From Trueperaceae bacterium (lineage in GTDB: Bacteria > Deinococcota > Deinococci > Deinococcales > Trueperaceae): a stretch of 10,430 nucleotides of DNA. The DNA lies in the NCBI GenBank assembly GCA_007130355.1, contig SLSQ01000029.1, forward strand, positions 1-10,430. Direction: 5' to 3'. Both the position numbers and the translations under genes were made by a program. Numbering within the stretch: position 1 is the first letter of the stretch; each line of letters begins with the position of its first letter. Below, one piece after another: positions 1 through 6,369 of the stretch. The notes under the pieces were generated by a model that saw only the letters and a program-made list of their open reading frames with translations, had not been told where the DNA came from and searched no databases.

Positions 1-1918
1 CGGCACCTGCGGCGGCCGGTCCGGTCGGGCCGGACGGTGCCGCGTCCGGCGCGGGTACGAACTCCGGAGGCTCGCCGAGGTCGCCCGCCGCGTCGCGGGC
101 GCGGGCGTGCGCGGGGCCGGGGTTCCGGTCTCGCTCGCCCACCTCGACGCGGTGGACGACCGGCCCGTCCACCGTCCGCGTGACGATCCACCAGGCCCCG
201 TGCCCGTCCGGGGCGAGGGCGACCGTGCCCCCGAGCGGACGGGCCGCCGTGCCGAACGTTCCGTCCGGAGCGACGGTCCGCACCACCTCGTCCGGTCCGT
301 CCCAGGCGATCCAGGCGAGCGATCCGTCCGGTCCGAACGCCGGGTCGCGGGCGCCCGGACCGGGCAGCGGCCGTCCCGGCGCGAGCCTCCAACCTTCGCC
401 GCCCCCGGCCGGCACGACCGGGTGCAGCGCGCGGCTTCCCGCGCGGTCGAGCAGCAGGTGCGGGCGGCCGTCCGGATCGGCGGCCAGGCCGACGAAGCGC
501 ACGCCGGCCGGCGCCCGCAGGACCATCGGTCGCCAAGCGCCGTCGGCGTCGAGCCGGCCCAGGCCGCTCCGGCCGGCGGCGTCCTCGTGCAGCACGGCGA
601 CCGCCCGGTCCGGTCCGGGCGGACCCCACGGCGCGACCGCTCGCGCACGGGCGTCCTGCGTCCGTACCTCGACGCGTGCCGGCCCCGCGCCGCTGGGGCC
701 GAAGCGGATCTCGACCGCTTCGTACCGCGTCGCCTGCGGCCGGTCGACCGCGCGGAGCGCGACCCAGCGGTCGGGACCGATCCAGGTCAGGTCGACGGCC
801 GCGCTCGGCAGTCGGACCTGCGCACGGGGCGGCGCGAGGACCGCCGCCGAGGCCGTCCGTGCAGCGATCGCGATCTCTCGGCCTACGACGCGCGCGACCT
901 CGCCGCCGTCCGGCGCGGCGGCGATCCGGTCGGCCCGGAGCGGCGTCTCGTCCCTCCCCGTCCGTGTCGTCGCCGCCCGGCCGGCGAGGTCCGGATGGGC
1001 CTCCGCCTCGGCCCGCAGTTCGGCTCCGAGGGCGCGCCACGCCGCGGCCAGGTCGCCGCCCGTCTCGGCGCGCCAGGCGTGGTCGAACCCGAGCCAGGGC
1101 GCCTGCCGCTCGAAGCGGCGCACCGCGGCGAGGAAGGCGTCGTGGCCGACGTCGTCGATCAGCCGAGCGACGAACGCTCCGCCCGCCAGGTACCGCACCT
1201 GCCCGCCCGGCCAGGCGGCGTGCGTGATCAGGGCGGCGTCGCTCAGTTCGGGCCACTCGGCGTCGCGAGCGAGCCGGCGCAGCACGGCACGGGCGGCGGG
1301 GTCGTCCAGCCGCCCCGCGCGTTCCCCCGCCAGGCGGCTCTCGGCCACGACCGCCACCCCTTCGAGCAGCCAGGCGGGCGGCGGCCACGGCATGTGGGCG
1401 AAAGCGACGCCGAGACCGATCGGCAGCGACGCCGGCCGGCCGGCGAAGTGCACGGCGTGGACCATCTCGTGCACGAGCAGGAACCGCTCCGGATCGTCCG
1501 AGGCGCCGCCCACCCCGTCCGGACGCGCCGGCCGAAGCGGGACCGAGACCACCGGCGGCCGGGTCGTCTCCGCCCACGCTCGGAACCGGTCGTCGTCGGC
1601 GCGGACCACCACCACGACCTCGAGCGGGGGGACGCGCCAGAACGCGGCGGCGGCGAGGAGCGCCTCGTGCGCCTGGGTCGCGAGCTCCTCGGCGCGGGCG
1701 ACGGGCACCTCGTCCGGAGCGATCAGGCGCACGAACGGGCGCTCGACGCGGTACGAGCCGGTCGGCGCCGCCTCCGCCCGCGCGTGCCCCGCGAACGCGA
1801 GCGTGCACGCGAGCAGGAGGGCGACCGCCACCGCGACCGCCGCCGCGTCCGCCGCCGCGCGGCGCGACGCCGGACGCCGCACGGACCGACGTCGGATCCC
1901 GACCGAGACGCACGCCAC
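1..1918 (-). CDS. Exported HExxH zinc metallopeptidase with C-terminal beta-propeller (3' end beyond left edge)
   Basis: The frame is open from the left edge to about 1918, at least 639 residues, with no stop inside the window. The first 48 residues are Arg-rich then hydrophobic (AVAVAVALLLACTLAFAGHARA is the core), a signal peptide. Cleavage could be at AGHARA/E, or LLAC could be a lipobox. HEMVH at residues 150-154 (1457-1471) followed by WLLEGVA with Glu186 fits the gluzincin pattern of two His and a downstream Glu as zinc ligands, as in 'peptidase MA-like' proteins. From about residue 330, PDG motifs recur (APDGG, GPDR, DPDGR, GPDGS, APDGT, APDGH), typical of TolB/WD40-like beta-propellers. 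The last visible part is Pro/Ala-rich. Start choice is uncertain: GTG 1918 lies 6 nt after a -10-like GATGAT, while GTG 1882 would give a shorter n-region. Divergent from truB. Substrate unknown; fold and peptidase class are inferred from motifs. Confidence 0.8.
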   Translation of the reverse strand, partial: MACVSVGIRRRSVRRPASRRAAADAAAVAVAVALLLACTLAFAGHARAEAAPTGSYRVERPFVRLIAPDEVPVARAEELATQAHEALLAAAAFWRVPPLEVVVVVRADDDRFRAWAETTRPPVVSVPLRPARPDGVGGASDDPERFLLVHEMVHAVHFAGRPASLPIGLGVAFAHMPWPPPAWLLEGVAVVAESRLAGERAGRLDDPAARAVLRRLARDAEWPELSDAALITHAAWPGGQVRYLAGGAFVARLIDDVGHDAFLAAVRRFERQAPWLGFDHAWRAETGGDLAAAWRALGAELRAEAEAHPDLAGRAATTRTGRDETPLRADRIAAAPDGGEVARVVGREIAIAARTASAAVLAPPRAQVRLPSAAVDLTWIGPDRWVALRAVDRPQATRYEAVEIRFGPSGAGPARVEVRTQDARARAVAPWGPPGPDRAVAVLHEDAAGRSGLGRLDADGAWRPMVLRAPAGVRFVGLAADPDGRPHLLLDRAGSRALHPVVPAGGGEGWRLAPGRPLPGPGARDPAFGPDGSLAWIAWDGPDEVVRTVAPDGTFGTAARPLGGTVALAPDGHGAWWIVTRTVDGPVVHRVEVGERDRNPGPAHARARDAAGDLGEPPEFVPAPDAAPSGPTGPAAAGA

Positions 1919-1933
1919 GGCGCCATCATCGCA

Positions 1934-1947
1934 CCGCCGATCGGCGG
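1934..1947. promoter_or_regulatory. 14-bp perfect palindrome between divergent genes
   Basis: CCGCCGATCGGCGG reads identically on both strands. It occupies the short gap between the metallopeptidase start and the truB -10 box, roughly where a -35 element for truB would be. It could be an operator for a dimeric regulator, but GC-rich palindromes arise easily in this background and no second copy was noticed in the window. Confidence 0.25.
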
Positions 1948-1955
1948 CGGACGGG

Positions 1956-1961
1956 TAGCAT
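1956..1961 (+). promoter_or_regulatory. -10 box (TAGCAT) of a probable leaderless truB promoter
   Basis: TAGCAT matches TANNNT and ends 7 nt before the ATG at 1969, placing the transcription start at or next to the start codon. No convincing -35 hexamer is visible. The ATG at 1960 falls inside this box, which argues for 1969 as the true start. The identical hexamer precedes the FMN-family gene on the opposite strand near 5554-5559. Confidence 0.5.
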
Positions 1962-1968
1962 GCCGCCG

Positions 1969-2928
1969 ATGCCGGTCCACGCCGTCGACAAGCCGATCGG
2001 CCCCACCTCGCACGACCTGGTCGCGCGGGCCCGGAAGCTTCTCGGGACGCGCCGGGTGGGGCACGCCGGAACGCTCGATCCGCTCGCGAGCGGGGTGCTG
2101 CTGCTCCTCTCCGAGGACGCCACGAAGCTGTCGCCGTGGCTCACGGGATCGGACAAGCGCTACCTGGCGTGGGTGGCCTTCGGCGCCGACACGCCGACCT
2201 GGGACGCCGAAGGGCCGATCGGGCGGCGCGGCGATCCGTCGGACCTGACCGAGGTCGGGGTCGCGTCCGAGGCGGCACGGTTCCTGACGGTGCGCGCCCA
2301 GGTACCGCCCCGGTTCAGCGCCGTGAAGCGGGGCGGCGAGGCGTCCTACCGTGCCGCGCGCAGGGCCGACCCGGCCGCGCGGGCGGAGGAGCTGCCGGAG
2401 CGTCCCGCCGCCTACCGGCGCGTGCGGCTGCTGGCGTTCGGGGCGCGCGACGCCCTGCCCGACCGCTTCGGACCCGGCGCCGACGACGGCGGCTGGCAGC
2501 CCCGCGACGACGGACGCGTGTTCGAGCTTCCACCGCCGCTCGCGGAGCTGCCGGTCGCCCTCTTCGCGCTGGAGGTGGCGGCGGGCACCTACGTCCGTGC
2601 CTTCGCCCGCGACCTGGGCGTCGCGCTCGGGGTGCCGGCCCACCTGGCGGGGCTGGTCCGGACCCACGCCGGCGGGATCGACCTGGCGCGCACCGTCCCG
2701 CCCGACCGTCTGGCGGAGGCGCCCGGCGTCCCCGAGGCGGAGGCGCTGCCCCTCGAGATCCGGACCCTCGACCCGGCGCAGGCCCGCCGGGTCCGCAGCG
2801 GGCAGCGCCTGCCGGCGTCCGAGCTCCCCGGCGACGGGACGGTCGGCCTGGTCGACGAGGCGGGGCGGATGGTCGCCGTTGCCGAGCTGTCGCCGCGGGG
2901 CATGCGGCTGCTCCGGGTCTGGTCCTGA
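1969..2928 (+). CDS. truB: tRNA pseudouridine-55 synthase TruB
   Basis: TruB isomerises uridine 55 in the T-psi-C loop of tRNAs to pseudouridine in the cytoplasm. The 319-residue product carries the family motifs in order: VDKPIGPTSHD (residues 6-16), RVGHAGTLDPLASGVLL (29-45) with catalytic Asp37, YLAWVAFGADTPTWDAEG (65-82), PPRFSAVKRGGEASYRAAR (113-131) and GTYVRAFARDLG (206-217). The tail after about residue 265 fits the small C-terminal RNA-binding (PUA-like) domain. About 39 extra residues appear between SAVK and GTYVR compared with E. coli TruB as I remember it, placed near residues 160-195. The ATG at 1969 is preferred over the in-frame ATG at 1960 because the latter lies within the -10 box. 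The gene ends 88 bp before ald, in the same direction, but ald has its own promoter. Confidence 0.96.
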   Translation: MPVHAVDKPIGPTSHDLVARARKLLGTRRVGHAGTLDPLASGVLLLLSEDATKLSPWLTGSDKRYLAWVAFGADTPTWDAEGPIGRRGDPSDLTEVGVASEAARFLTVRAQVPPRFSAVKRGGEASYRAARRADPAARAEELPERPAAYRRVRLLAFGARDALPDRFGPGADDGGWQPRDDGRVFELPPPLAELPVALFALEVAAGTYVRAFARDLGVALGVPAHLAGLVRTHAGGIDLARTVPPDRLAEAPGVPEAEALPLEIRTLDPAQARRVRSGQRLPASELPGDGTVGLVDEAGRMVAVAELSPRGMRLLRVWS

Positions 2929-2954
2929 CCCACGGCGGGAGGCACGGCTACACT
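2925..2954 (+). promoter_or_regulatory. Promoter of ald
   Basis: The -35-like CTGACC (2925-2930, four of six matches to TTGACA) and the -10 TACACT (2949-2954) are separated by 18 nt. The -35 overlaps the truB stop codon (2926-2928). Initiation about 6-7 nt downstream would give an untranslated leader of roughly 55 nt, so this transcript is leadered, unlike that of truB. Confidence 0.5.
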
Positions 2955-3003
2955 GTCGGCGACTTCGAACTCGAACCCCGCGCGCGCGGACGCCGCGCCG
3001 CAC

Positions 3004-3010
3004 GAGGAGA
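3004..3010 (+). promoter_or_regulatory. Shine-Dalgarno site of ald
   Basis: GAGGAGA lies 6 nt before the ATG at 3017, a good match to the anti-SD sequence at normal spacing. It fixes the start of ald and rejects the in-frame extension upstream into truB. Confidence 0.7.
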
Positions 3011-3016
3011 CCCCGC

Positions 3017-4126
3017 ATGCAGATCGGCATCCCCACCGAAACGAAACGGCACGAATACCGCGTCGCGGCGACCCCGTCCGCGGTCCGGACGCTGGTCGTC
3101 TCCGGCCACGAGGTGCGCGTCCAGGCGGGCGCCGGTCTCGGCAGCGGCTTCGGCGACGACGCCTACCGCGCCGCCGGCGCCCGCCTGGTCGACGCCGCCG
3201 AGGAGGCGTGGGCGGCGGAGCTGGTGCTCAAGGTCAAGGAACCGGTGCCGGAGGAACATCGCCTCCTTCGCTCCGGACAGATCCTGTTCACCTTCCTGCA
3301 CCTGGCGGCCGACCGGCCGCTGACCGAGGCGTTGCTCGCCGCGGGAACCACCGCCATCGCCTACGAGACGGTCGAGGGGCGAGGCGGCGGGTTGCCGCTG
3401 CTCACCCCGATGAGCGAGGTGGCGGGCCGAATGGCGCCGCAGGTCGGCGCCTACCACCTGCACCGCTTCCTGGGCGGACGGGGCGTGCTGCTGGGCGGCG
3501 TGCCGGGGGTCGAGGCGGGCGAGGTCGCGATCCTCGGCGGCGGCGTGGTCGGCACGAACGCGGCCAAGGTAGCGCTCGGCCTGGGGGCGCGCGTGACGCT
3601 GCTCGACGTCGACCACCGCCGCCTCCAGTACCTCGACGACGTCTTCGGCGGTCGCGTCCAGACGGTGATGAGCAACGTCGGTACCGTCCGCGAGGCGGCG
3701 CACCGGGCGGACCTGCTGATCGGCGCGGTGCTGATCCCCGGTGCGCGCGCCCCGCGGCTGGTGCCGCGCGACCTGCTGCGCGAGATGAAGCCGGGCGCGG
3801 TGATCGTGGACGTCGCCGTCGATCAGGGCGGGTGCGTCGAGACGATCCGGCCGACCACGCACGACGCGCCGACGTACGAGGTCGACGGCGTGGTGCACTA
3901 CGGCGTCGCGAACATGCCGGGCGCGGTGCCGAACACGAGCACGCGCGCGCTCTCGTACCAGACGCTCCCGTACGTGCAGCGCCTGGCGGACGCCGGCCTC
4001 GGCGCGCTGCGCGACGACCCCGGCTTCCTGGGCGGACTGAACGCGCACCGAGGCCGCCTGGCGCACCAAGGGGTCGGCGCGGCGTTCGACCTGCCGGCGG
4101 TCGCGCCCGCCACCGTCCTCGCCTGA
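3017..4126 (+). CDS. ald: Alanine dehydrogenase
   Basis: Catalyses reversible NAD-dependent oxidative deamination of L-alanine to pyruvate and ammonia in the cytosol, linking amino-acid nitrogen to central carbon. The 369-residue length is normal for the family. It starts MQIGIPTETKRHEYRVAATP. By alignment with well-studied alanine dehydrogenases, the substrate-binding residues are Arg15, Lys74 (LKVKEP) and His95 (FLHLAADR). The Rossmann glycine loop is GGGVVGTNAA (174-183), followed by the NAD-ribose acidic residue in LLDVD (about Asp197). The catalytic Asp is Asp269 in DVAVDQGG, and NMPGAVPNTSTRAL (299-312) is the conserved C-terminal motif. All key residues are present. It has its own promoter and Shine-Dalgarno site, so it is probably not simply co-transcribed with truB. 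Its 3' end faces ruvA across 49 bp in which I see no clear terminator. Confidence 0.97.
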   Translation: MQIGIPTETKRHEYRVAATPSAVRTLVVSGHEVRVQAGAGLGSGFGDDAYRAAGARLVDAAEEAWAAELVLKVKEPVPEEHRLLRSGQILFTFLHLAADRPLTEALLAAGTTAIAYETVEGRGGGLPLLTPMSEVAGRMAPQVGAYHLHRFLGGRGVLLGGVPGVEAGEVAILGGGVVGTNAAKVALGLGARVTLLDVDHRRLQYLDDVFGGRVQTVMSNVGTVREAAHRADLLIGAVLIPGARAPRLVPRDLLREMKPGAVIVDVAVDQGGCVETIRPTTHDAPTYEVDGVVHYGVANMPGAVPNTSTRALSYQTLPYVQRLADAGLGALRDDPGFLGGLNAHRGRLAHQGVGAAFDLPAVAPATVLA

Positions 4127-4175
4127 GCCCGACCGGCGCGGCGGCGCGGCCGAGCGCGGCGCACCGTCGCGTCCG

Positions 4176-4778
4176 TCAGCGCAGTTCGGCCAGCGCCGTT
4201 CGGATCAGCGCCTCCGCGTCGGCGTCGGGCGCGCGCTCGACCAGTTCCGCCACCCGCGCCTTGACCGTCGCCTCCCGGAACCCGAGCTGGGCGAGCGCCT
4301 GGACGGCGTCCTGCCCGGCCGGTCCCAGCGGGGACGCCGGCACGCCGTCGACGCCGGCGACGGTGCCCGCCGCCAGGTGGTCGGGCAGGCGCGACCGCAG
4401 CTCGACCACGATCCGTTCCGCCGTGCGCTTGCCGACGCCGGGCGCGGCGGCCAGCAGCGCCGGATCGTCGTCGGTGATCGCGGTCACGATCGCCGAGCGC
4501 GGCAGGGACGAGAGCACCGCCAACGCCAACTTCGGGCCGACGCCCGAGGTACCGAGCAGCAGCCGGAACAGCGTCAGGTCGTCGGCGTCGTCGAAGCCGT
4601 AGAGGGTCCAGGCGTCCTCGCGGACCGCGAGGTGGGTCCGCAGCCGGACCGGGTCGCCCCGCTTCGCGCGCGCCAAGGCGCCGGCCGGCGCCAGCACCTC
4701 GACCCCGAAGGCGCCGGCGCGGACGACCAGCGACCCGTCGCGGACCTCGTCGACGATCCCGTCGACGAACGCGATCAC
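4176..4778 (-). CDS. ruvA: Holliday junction branch-migration protein RuvA
   Basis: RuvA binds four-way DNA junctions as a tetramer and loads the RuvB helicase for branch migration in recombinational repair. The 200-residue length is typical. Residues 1-63 (MIAFVDGIVDEV...TLYGF) form the N-terminal OB-fold. Two helix-hairpin-helix motifs follow: LLGTSGVGPKLALAVLS (about 74-90) and LAAAPGVGKRTAERIVVEL (109-127). After a variable linker, residues 153-200 fit the RuvB-contacting domain III (DAVQALAQLGFREATV). The start is GTG at 4778, which overlaps the stop of the upstream FMN-family gene as GTGA and has a very strong Shine-Dalgarno site, so the two are likely translationally coupled. ruvB and ruvC are not in the window. 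Confidence 0.96.
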   Translation of the reverse strand: MIAFVDGIVDEVRDGSLVVRAGAFGVEVLAPAGALARAKRGDPVRLRTHLAVREDAWTLYGFDDADDLTLFRLLLGTSGVGPKLALAVLSSLPRSAIVTAITDDDPALLAAAPGVGKRTAERIVVELRSRLPDHLAAGTVAGVDGVPASPLGPAGQDAVQALAQLGFREATVKARVAELVERAPDADAEALIRTALAELR

Positions 4779-5548
4779 CGGTCCTCCTCCCAGAGGGGGG
4801 CGAACAGCGCCTCGTAGCCGACGTCGCTCAGCGTGGCGCAACCGGTGAGCCGCATGGCGTAGCGCAGTTCGGCCGTCAGCCGGCGCGGCTCCGGTCCGGG
4901 GTCGGGCAGGATCGCTTCGGCCCCGAGCGCCAGGTACCGGAACAGGTCGACGCCCGAGCGGACCGGACCGCCGACGTGCACCGCGACGGTACCGGCGACG
5001 GCGTCGACCGTCTCGGGCAGCAACTCCGGCGTGCTGACGCCGCCGACGCGCCGGCCGACGGCGGAGCGCAGCACGATCGCCTCCGCACCGGCCTCGCCCG
5101 CGACCTCGGCGTCGGCGGGGCTGGCGATCCCGTCGATCCAGAGCGGGCAGCCGACGGCGCCGCGCAGCTCCGCCAGCTCCTCGCGCCGGCGGGGCCGCCA
5201 GGGGACCGTGCCGAACGGCTCGGCGTCGGCCAGCGGCGTCAGGTCGAGCAGCACCGCCGCCGGGCCCACCTCGGAGAGGCGGCGCATGGTCGGCACCAGG
5301 ACCGCCATACGGTCGACCGGGACGCGCACGATCCGCGCCGCCGCCTCCTCGCCGGCCGACTCCGGAAGGTGGCGCACGTCGACGCGGACGAGGGGCCACG
5401 GCGCCTCGTCCCAGCCGTCGGCGGCCGGAATCAGGGGGGCGGGCAGCGTCGCGTCGAGCAGCCGGGCGACGAGGTCCGGGGCGTCGACCCCGTGCAACAG
5501 GCGCGGAAGCAGGGCGTGCGCGTCCAGGGCGTGCAGGTCGCGGTCCAC
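4775..5548 (-). CDS. Divergent, shortened FMN-dependent alpha-hydroxy-acid dehydrogenase-like protein
   Basis: The 257-residue product resembles the C-terminal half of the FMN-dependent alpha-hydroxy-acid dehydrogenase TIM barrel (glycolate oxidase, lactate dehydrogenase, lactate monooxygenase). PLWIDGIASPADAEVAGEAG (135-154) aligns with the PVVVKGI(L)TPEDA strand, VGGPVRSGVDLFRYLALGA (192-210) with DGGVRRGTDVFKALALGA, and LRYAMRLTGCATLSDVG (228-244) with the conserved end of the family. The usual catalytic Lys (VKGI) is Asp139, and the catalytic His of SNHGGRQ aligns with Ala163 (RSAVGRR), although Arg166 and Arg198 remain. Family members are usually 350-400 residues, so the N-terminal part is contracted. 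The motif losses suggest a changed activity or none, and FMN binding is possible but unproven. The start is GTG 5548, 5 nt after a TAGCAT box. An upstream ATG at 5572 would overlap the promoter. It is coupled to ruvA by a 4-nt overlap and divergent from the ABC operon. Confidence 0.72.
   Translation of the reverse strand: MDRDLHALDAHALLPRLLHGVDAPDLVARLLDATLPAPLIPAADGWDEAPWPLVRVDVRHLPESAGEEAAARIVRVPVDRMAVLVPTMRRLSEVGPAAVLLDLTPLADAEPFGTVPWRPRRREELAELRGAVGCPLWIDGIASPADAEVAGEAGAEAIVLRSAVGRRVGGVSTPELLPETVDAVAGTVAVHVGGPVRSGVDLFRYLALGAEAILPDPGPEPRRLTAELRYAMRLTGCATLSDVGYEALFAPLWEEDR
4783..4790 (-). promoter_or_regulatory. Strong Shine-Dalgarno site of ruvA inside the upstream gene
   Basis: On the minus strand GGAGGAGG lies 4 nt before the ruvA GTG start (7 nt if counted from GGAGG). 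It is encoded by the last Glu-Glu-Asp codons of the FMN-family gene. This is the best Shine-Dalgarno match seen in the window and it decides the GTG start. Confidence 0.75.
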
Positions 5549-5553
5549 GCCCG

Positions 5554-5559
5554 ATGCTA
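5554..5559 (-). promoter_or_regulatory. -10 box (TAGCAT) for the FMN-family/ruvA unit
   Basis: On the minus strand TAGCAT ends 5 nt before the GTG at 5548, another leaderless-type arrangement using the same hexamer as truB. No clear -35 is visible. The box lies about 55 bp from the oppositely oriented -10 of the ABC operon. Confidence 0.45.
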
Positions 5560-5587
5560 CCCGAGCCGGCACCGGGGCGGAGGCCGC

Positions 5588-5616
5588 CTGCCCGTACCGA
5601 CGACGGCTGGTACCCT
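5588..5616 (+). promoter_or_regulatory. Probable leaderless promoter of the ABC exporter operon
   Basis: The -10 TACCCT (5611-5616) ends 6 nt before the ATG at 5623. A weak -35 candidate, CTGCCC (5588-5593), lies 17 nt upstream. No Shine-Dalgarno site precedes the ATG, consistent with a leaderless message. Confidence 0.5.
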
Positions 5617-5622
5617 CGGCCG

Positions 5623-6369
5623 ATGATCGAAGCGCACGGACTCGTGAAGCGGTTCGGGTCGACCGTGGCCGTCGACGCCGTCGGCTTCTCGGTCCCGCCC
5701 GGCACCGTCTTCGGCCTGCTCGGCCCGAACGGGGCCGGCAAGACGACCACCCTCCGGATCCTGGCGACGCTGATCGCGGCCGACGCCGGGACCGCCTCGG
5801 TCCTCGGGCACGACGTCGCCCGCGACGCCGAGGCGGTGCGTCGCTCGATCGGCGTGGTGAACGGCGGGATGGGGCTCTACGACCGTCTGACCGGGCGCGA
5901 GACGCTGCGCTGGTTCGGCGACCTGTACGGGATGGAGCGCGCCGCGATCGACGCCCGCATCGAGCGGCTCTCCGAGATCCTCGACCTCGGCGAGACGCTC
6001 GACCGGCGCTGCGGCGACTTCTCGACCGGCATGAAGCAGAAGATCGTCATCGCGCGCGCCGTGATCCACGACCCGCCGGTGCTCTTCTTCGACGAGGCCA
6101 GCAGCGGCCTGGACGTCCTCGCGCGCCGGGCGCTGCTCGACTTCGCGCGCACCTACCCGAGCTCGCAGCGGGCGGTGATCTGGTCGACGCACGTGATGAG
6201 CGAGGCCGAGGAGCTGTGCGACCGGGTCGGCATCGTGGTCGGCGGACGCCTGATCGACGAGGGCGCGGTCGCCGAGCTGCGCGAACGGGCCGACGACGCC
6301 CCGAACCTCGAAGAGGCGTTCTTCCGGCTGGTGCGGCGCGCCGGCCTCGCGGGCGAGGTGGCGGCGTGA
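5623..6369 (+). CDS. ABC exporter ATP-binding protein, NatA type
   Basis: A 248-residue cytoplasmic ATPase that powers the permease encoded directly downstream. It shows Walker A GPNGAGKTTT (34-43), a signature loop FSTGMKQK (133-140) in place of LSGGQ, Walker B VLFFDEASSGLD (153-164) with Glu158, and H-loop STHVMSEAEELCD (188-200) with His190. The Q-loop position reads GVVNGGMGLYDRLT (77-90) without the usual Gln. The STGM signature and GLYDRLT resemble NatA sodium-exporter ATPases and similar ABC-2 exporters, so the true substrate is unproven. The ATG at 5623 is chosen because it follows a TACCCT -10 by 6 nt and begins the normal MIEAHGLVKRFGS N-terminus; an in-frame ATG at 5554 overlaps the divergent promoter. 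The stop overlaps the permease ATG by one base. Confidence 0.93.
   Translation: MIEAHGLVKRFGSTVAVDAVGFSVPPGTVFGLLGPNGAGKTTTLRILATLIAADAGTASVLGHDVARDAEAVRRSIGVVNGGMGLYDRLTGRETLRWFGDLYGMERAAIDARIERLSEILDLGETLDRRCGDFSTGMKQKIVIARAVIHDPPVLFFDEASSGLDVLARRALLDFARTYPSSQRAVIWSTHVMSEAEELCDRVGIVVGGRLIDEGAVAELRERADDAPNLEEAFFRLVRRAGLAGEVAA

Noticed and set aside
1..1000. Frequent GTCCGG/CCGGAC hexamers as a DNA repeat array
   Set aside because: On the coding strand most encode the PD of recurring PDG propeller motifs with irregular spacing, so this is protein repeat structure and codon bias, not a DNA repeat.
107..2248. Very long plus-strand open frames (713 and 592 codons) over the metallopeptidase gene
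   Set aside because: They read as Arg/Ala/Pro/Ser-rich low-complexity protein without domains, and lie opposite a frame with a signal peptide, HEMVH and propeller motifs. They reflect scarcity of stop codons at high GC.
1723..3036. Minus-strand frame of 437 codons across truB
   Set aside because: Arg/Gly-rich shadow of truB and of the peptidase 5' region; no recognisable domain.
2948..4069. Minus-strand 373-codon frame opposite ald
   Set aside because: Mirror of the alanine dehydrogenase gene, compositionally biased (Arg, His, Val, Asp), no motifs.
4127..4175. Possible terminator between convergent ald and ruvA
   Set aside because: Only 4-bp GC stems can be drawn and there is no T-tract; not better than chance in this composition.
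5554..5622. N-terminal extension of the ABC ATPase from ATG 5554
   Set aside because: The extra residues (MLPEPAPGRRPP...) match nothing in the family, and the segment contains both divergent -10 boxes.
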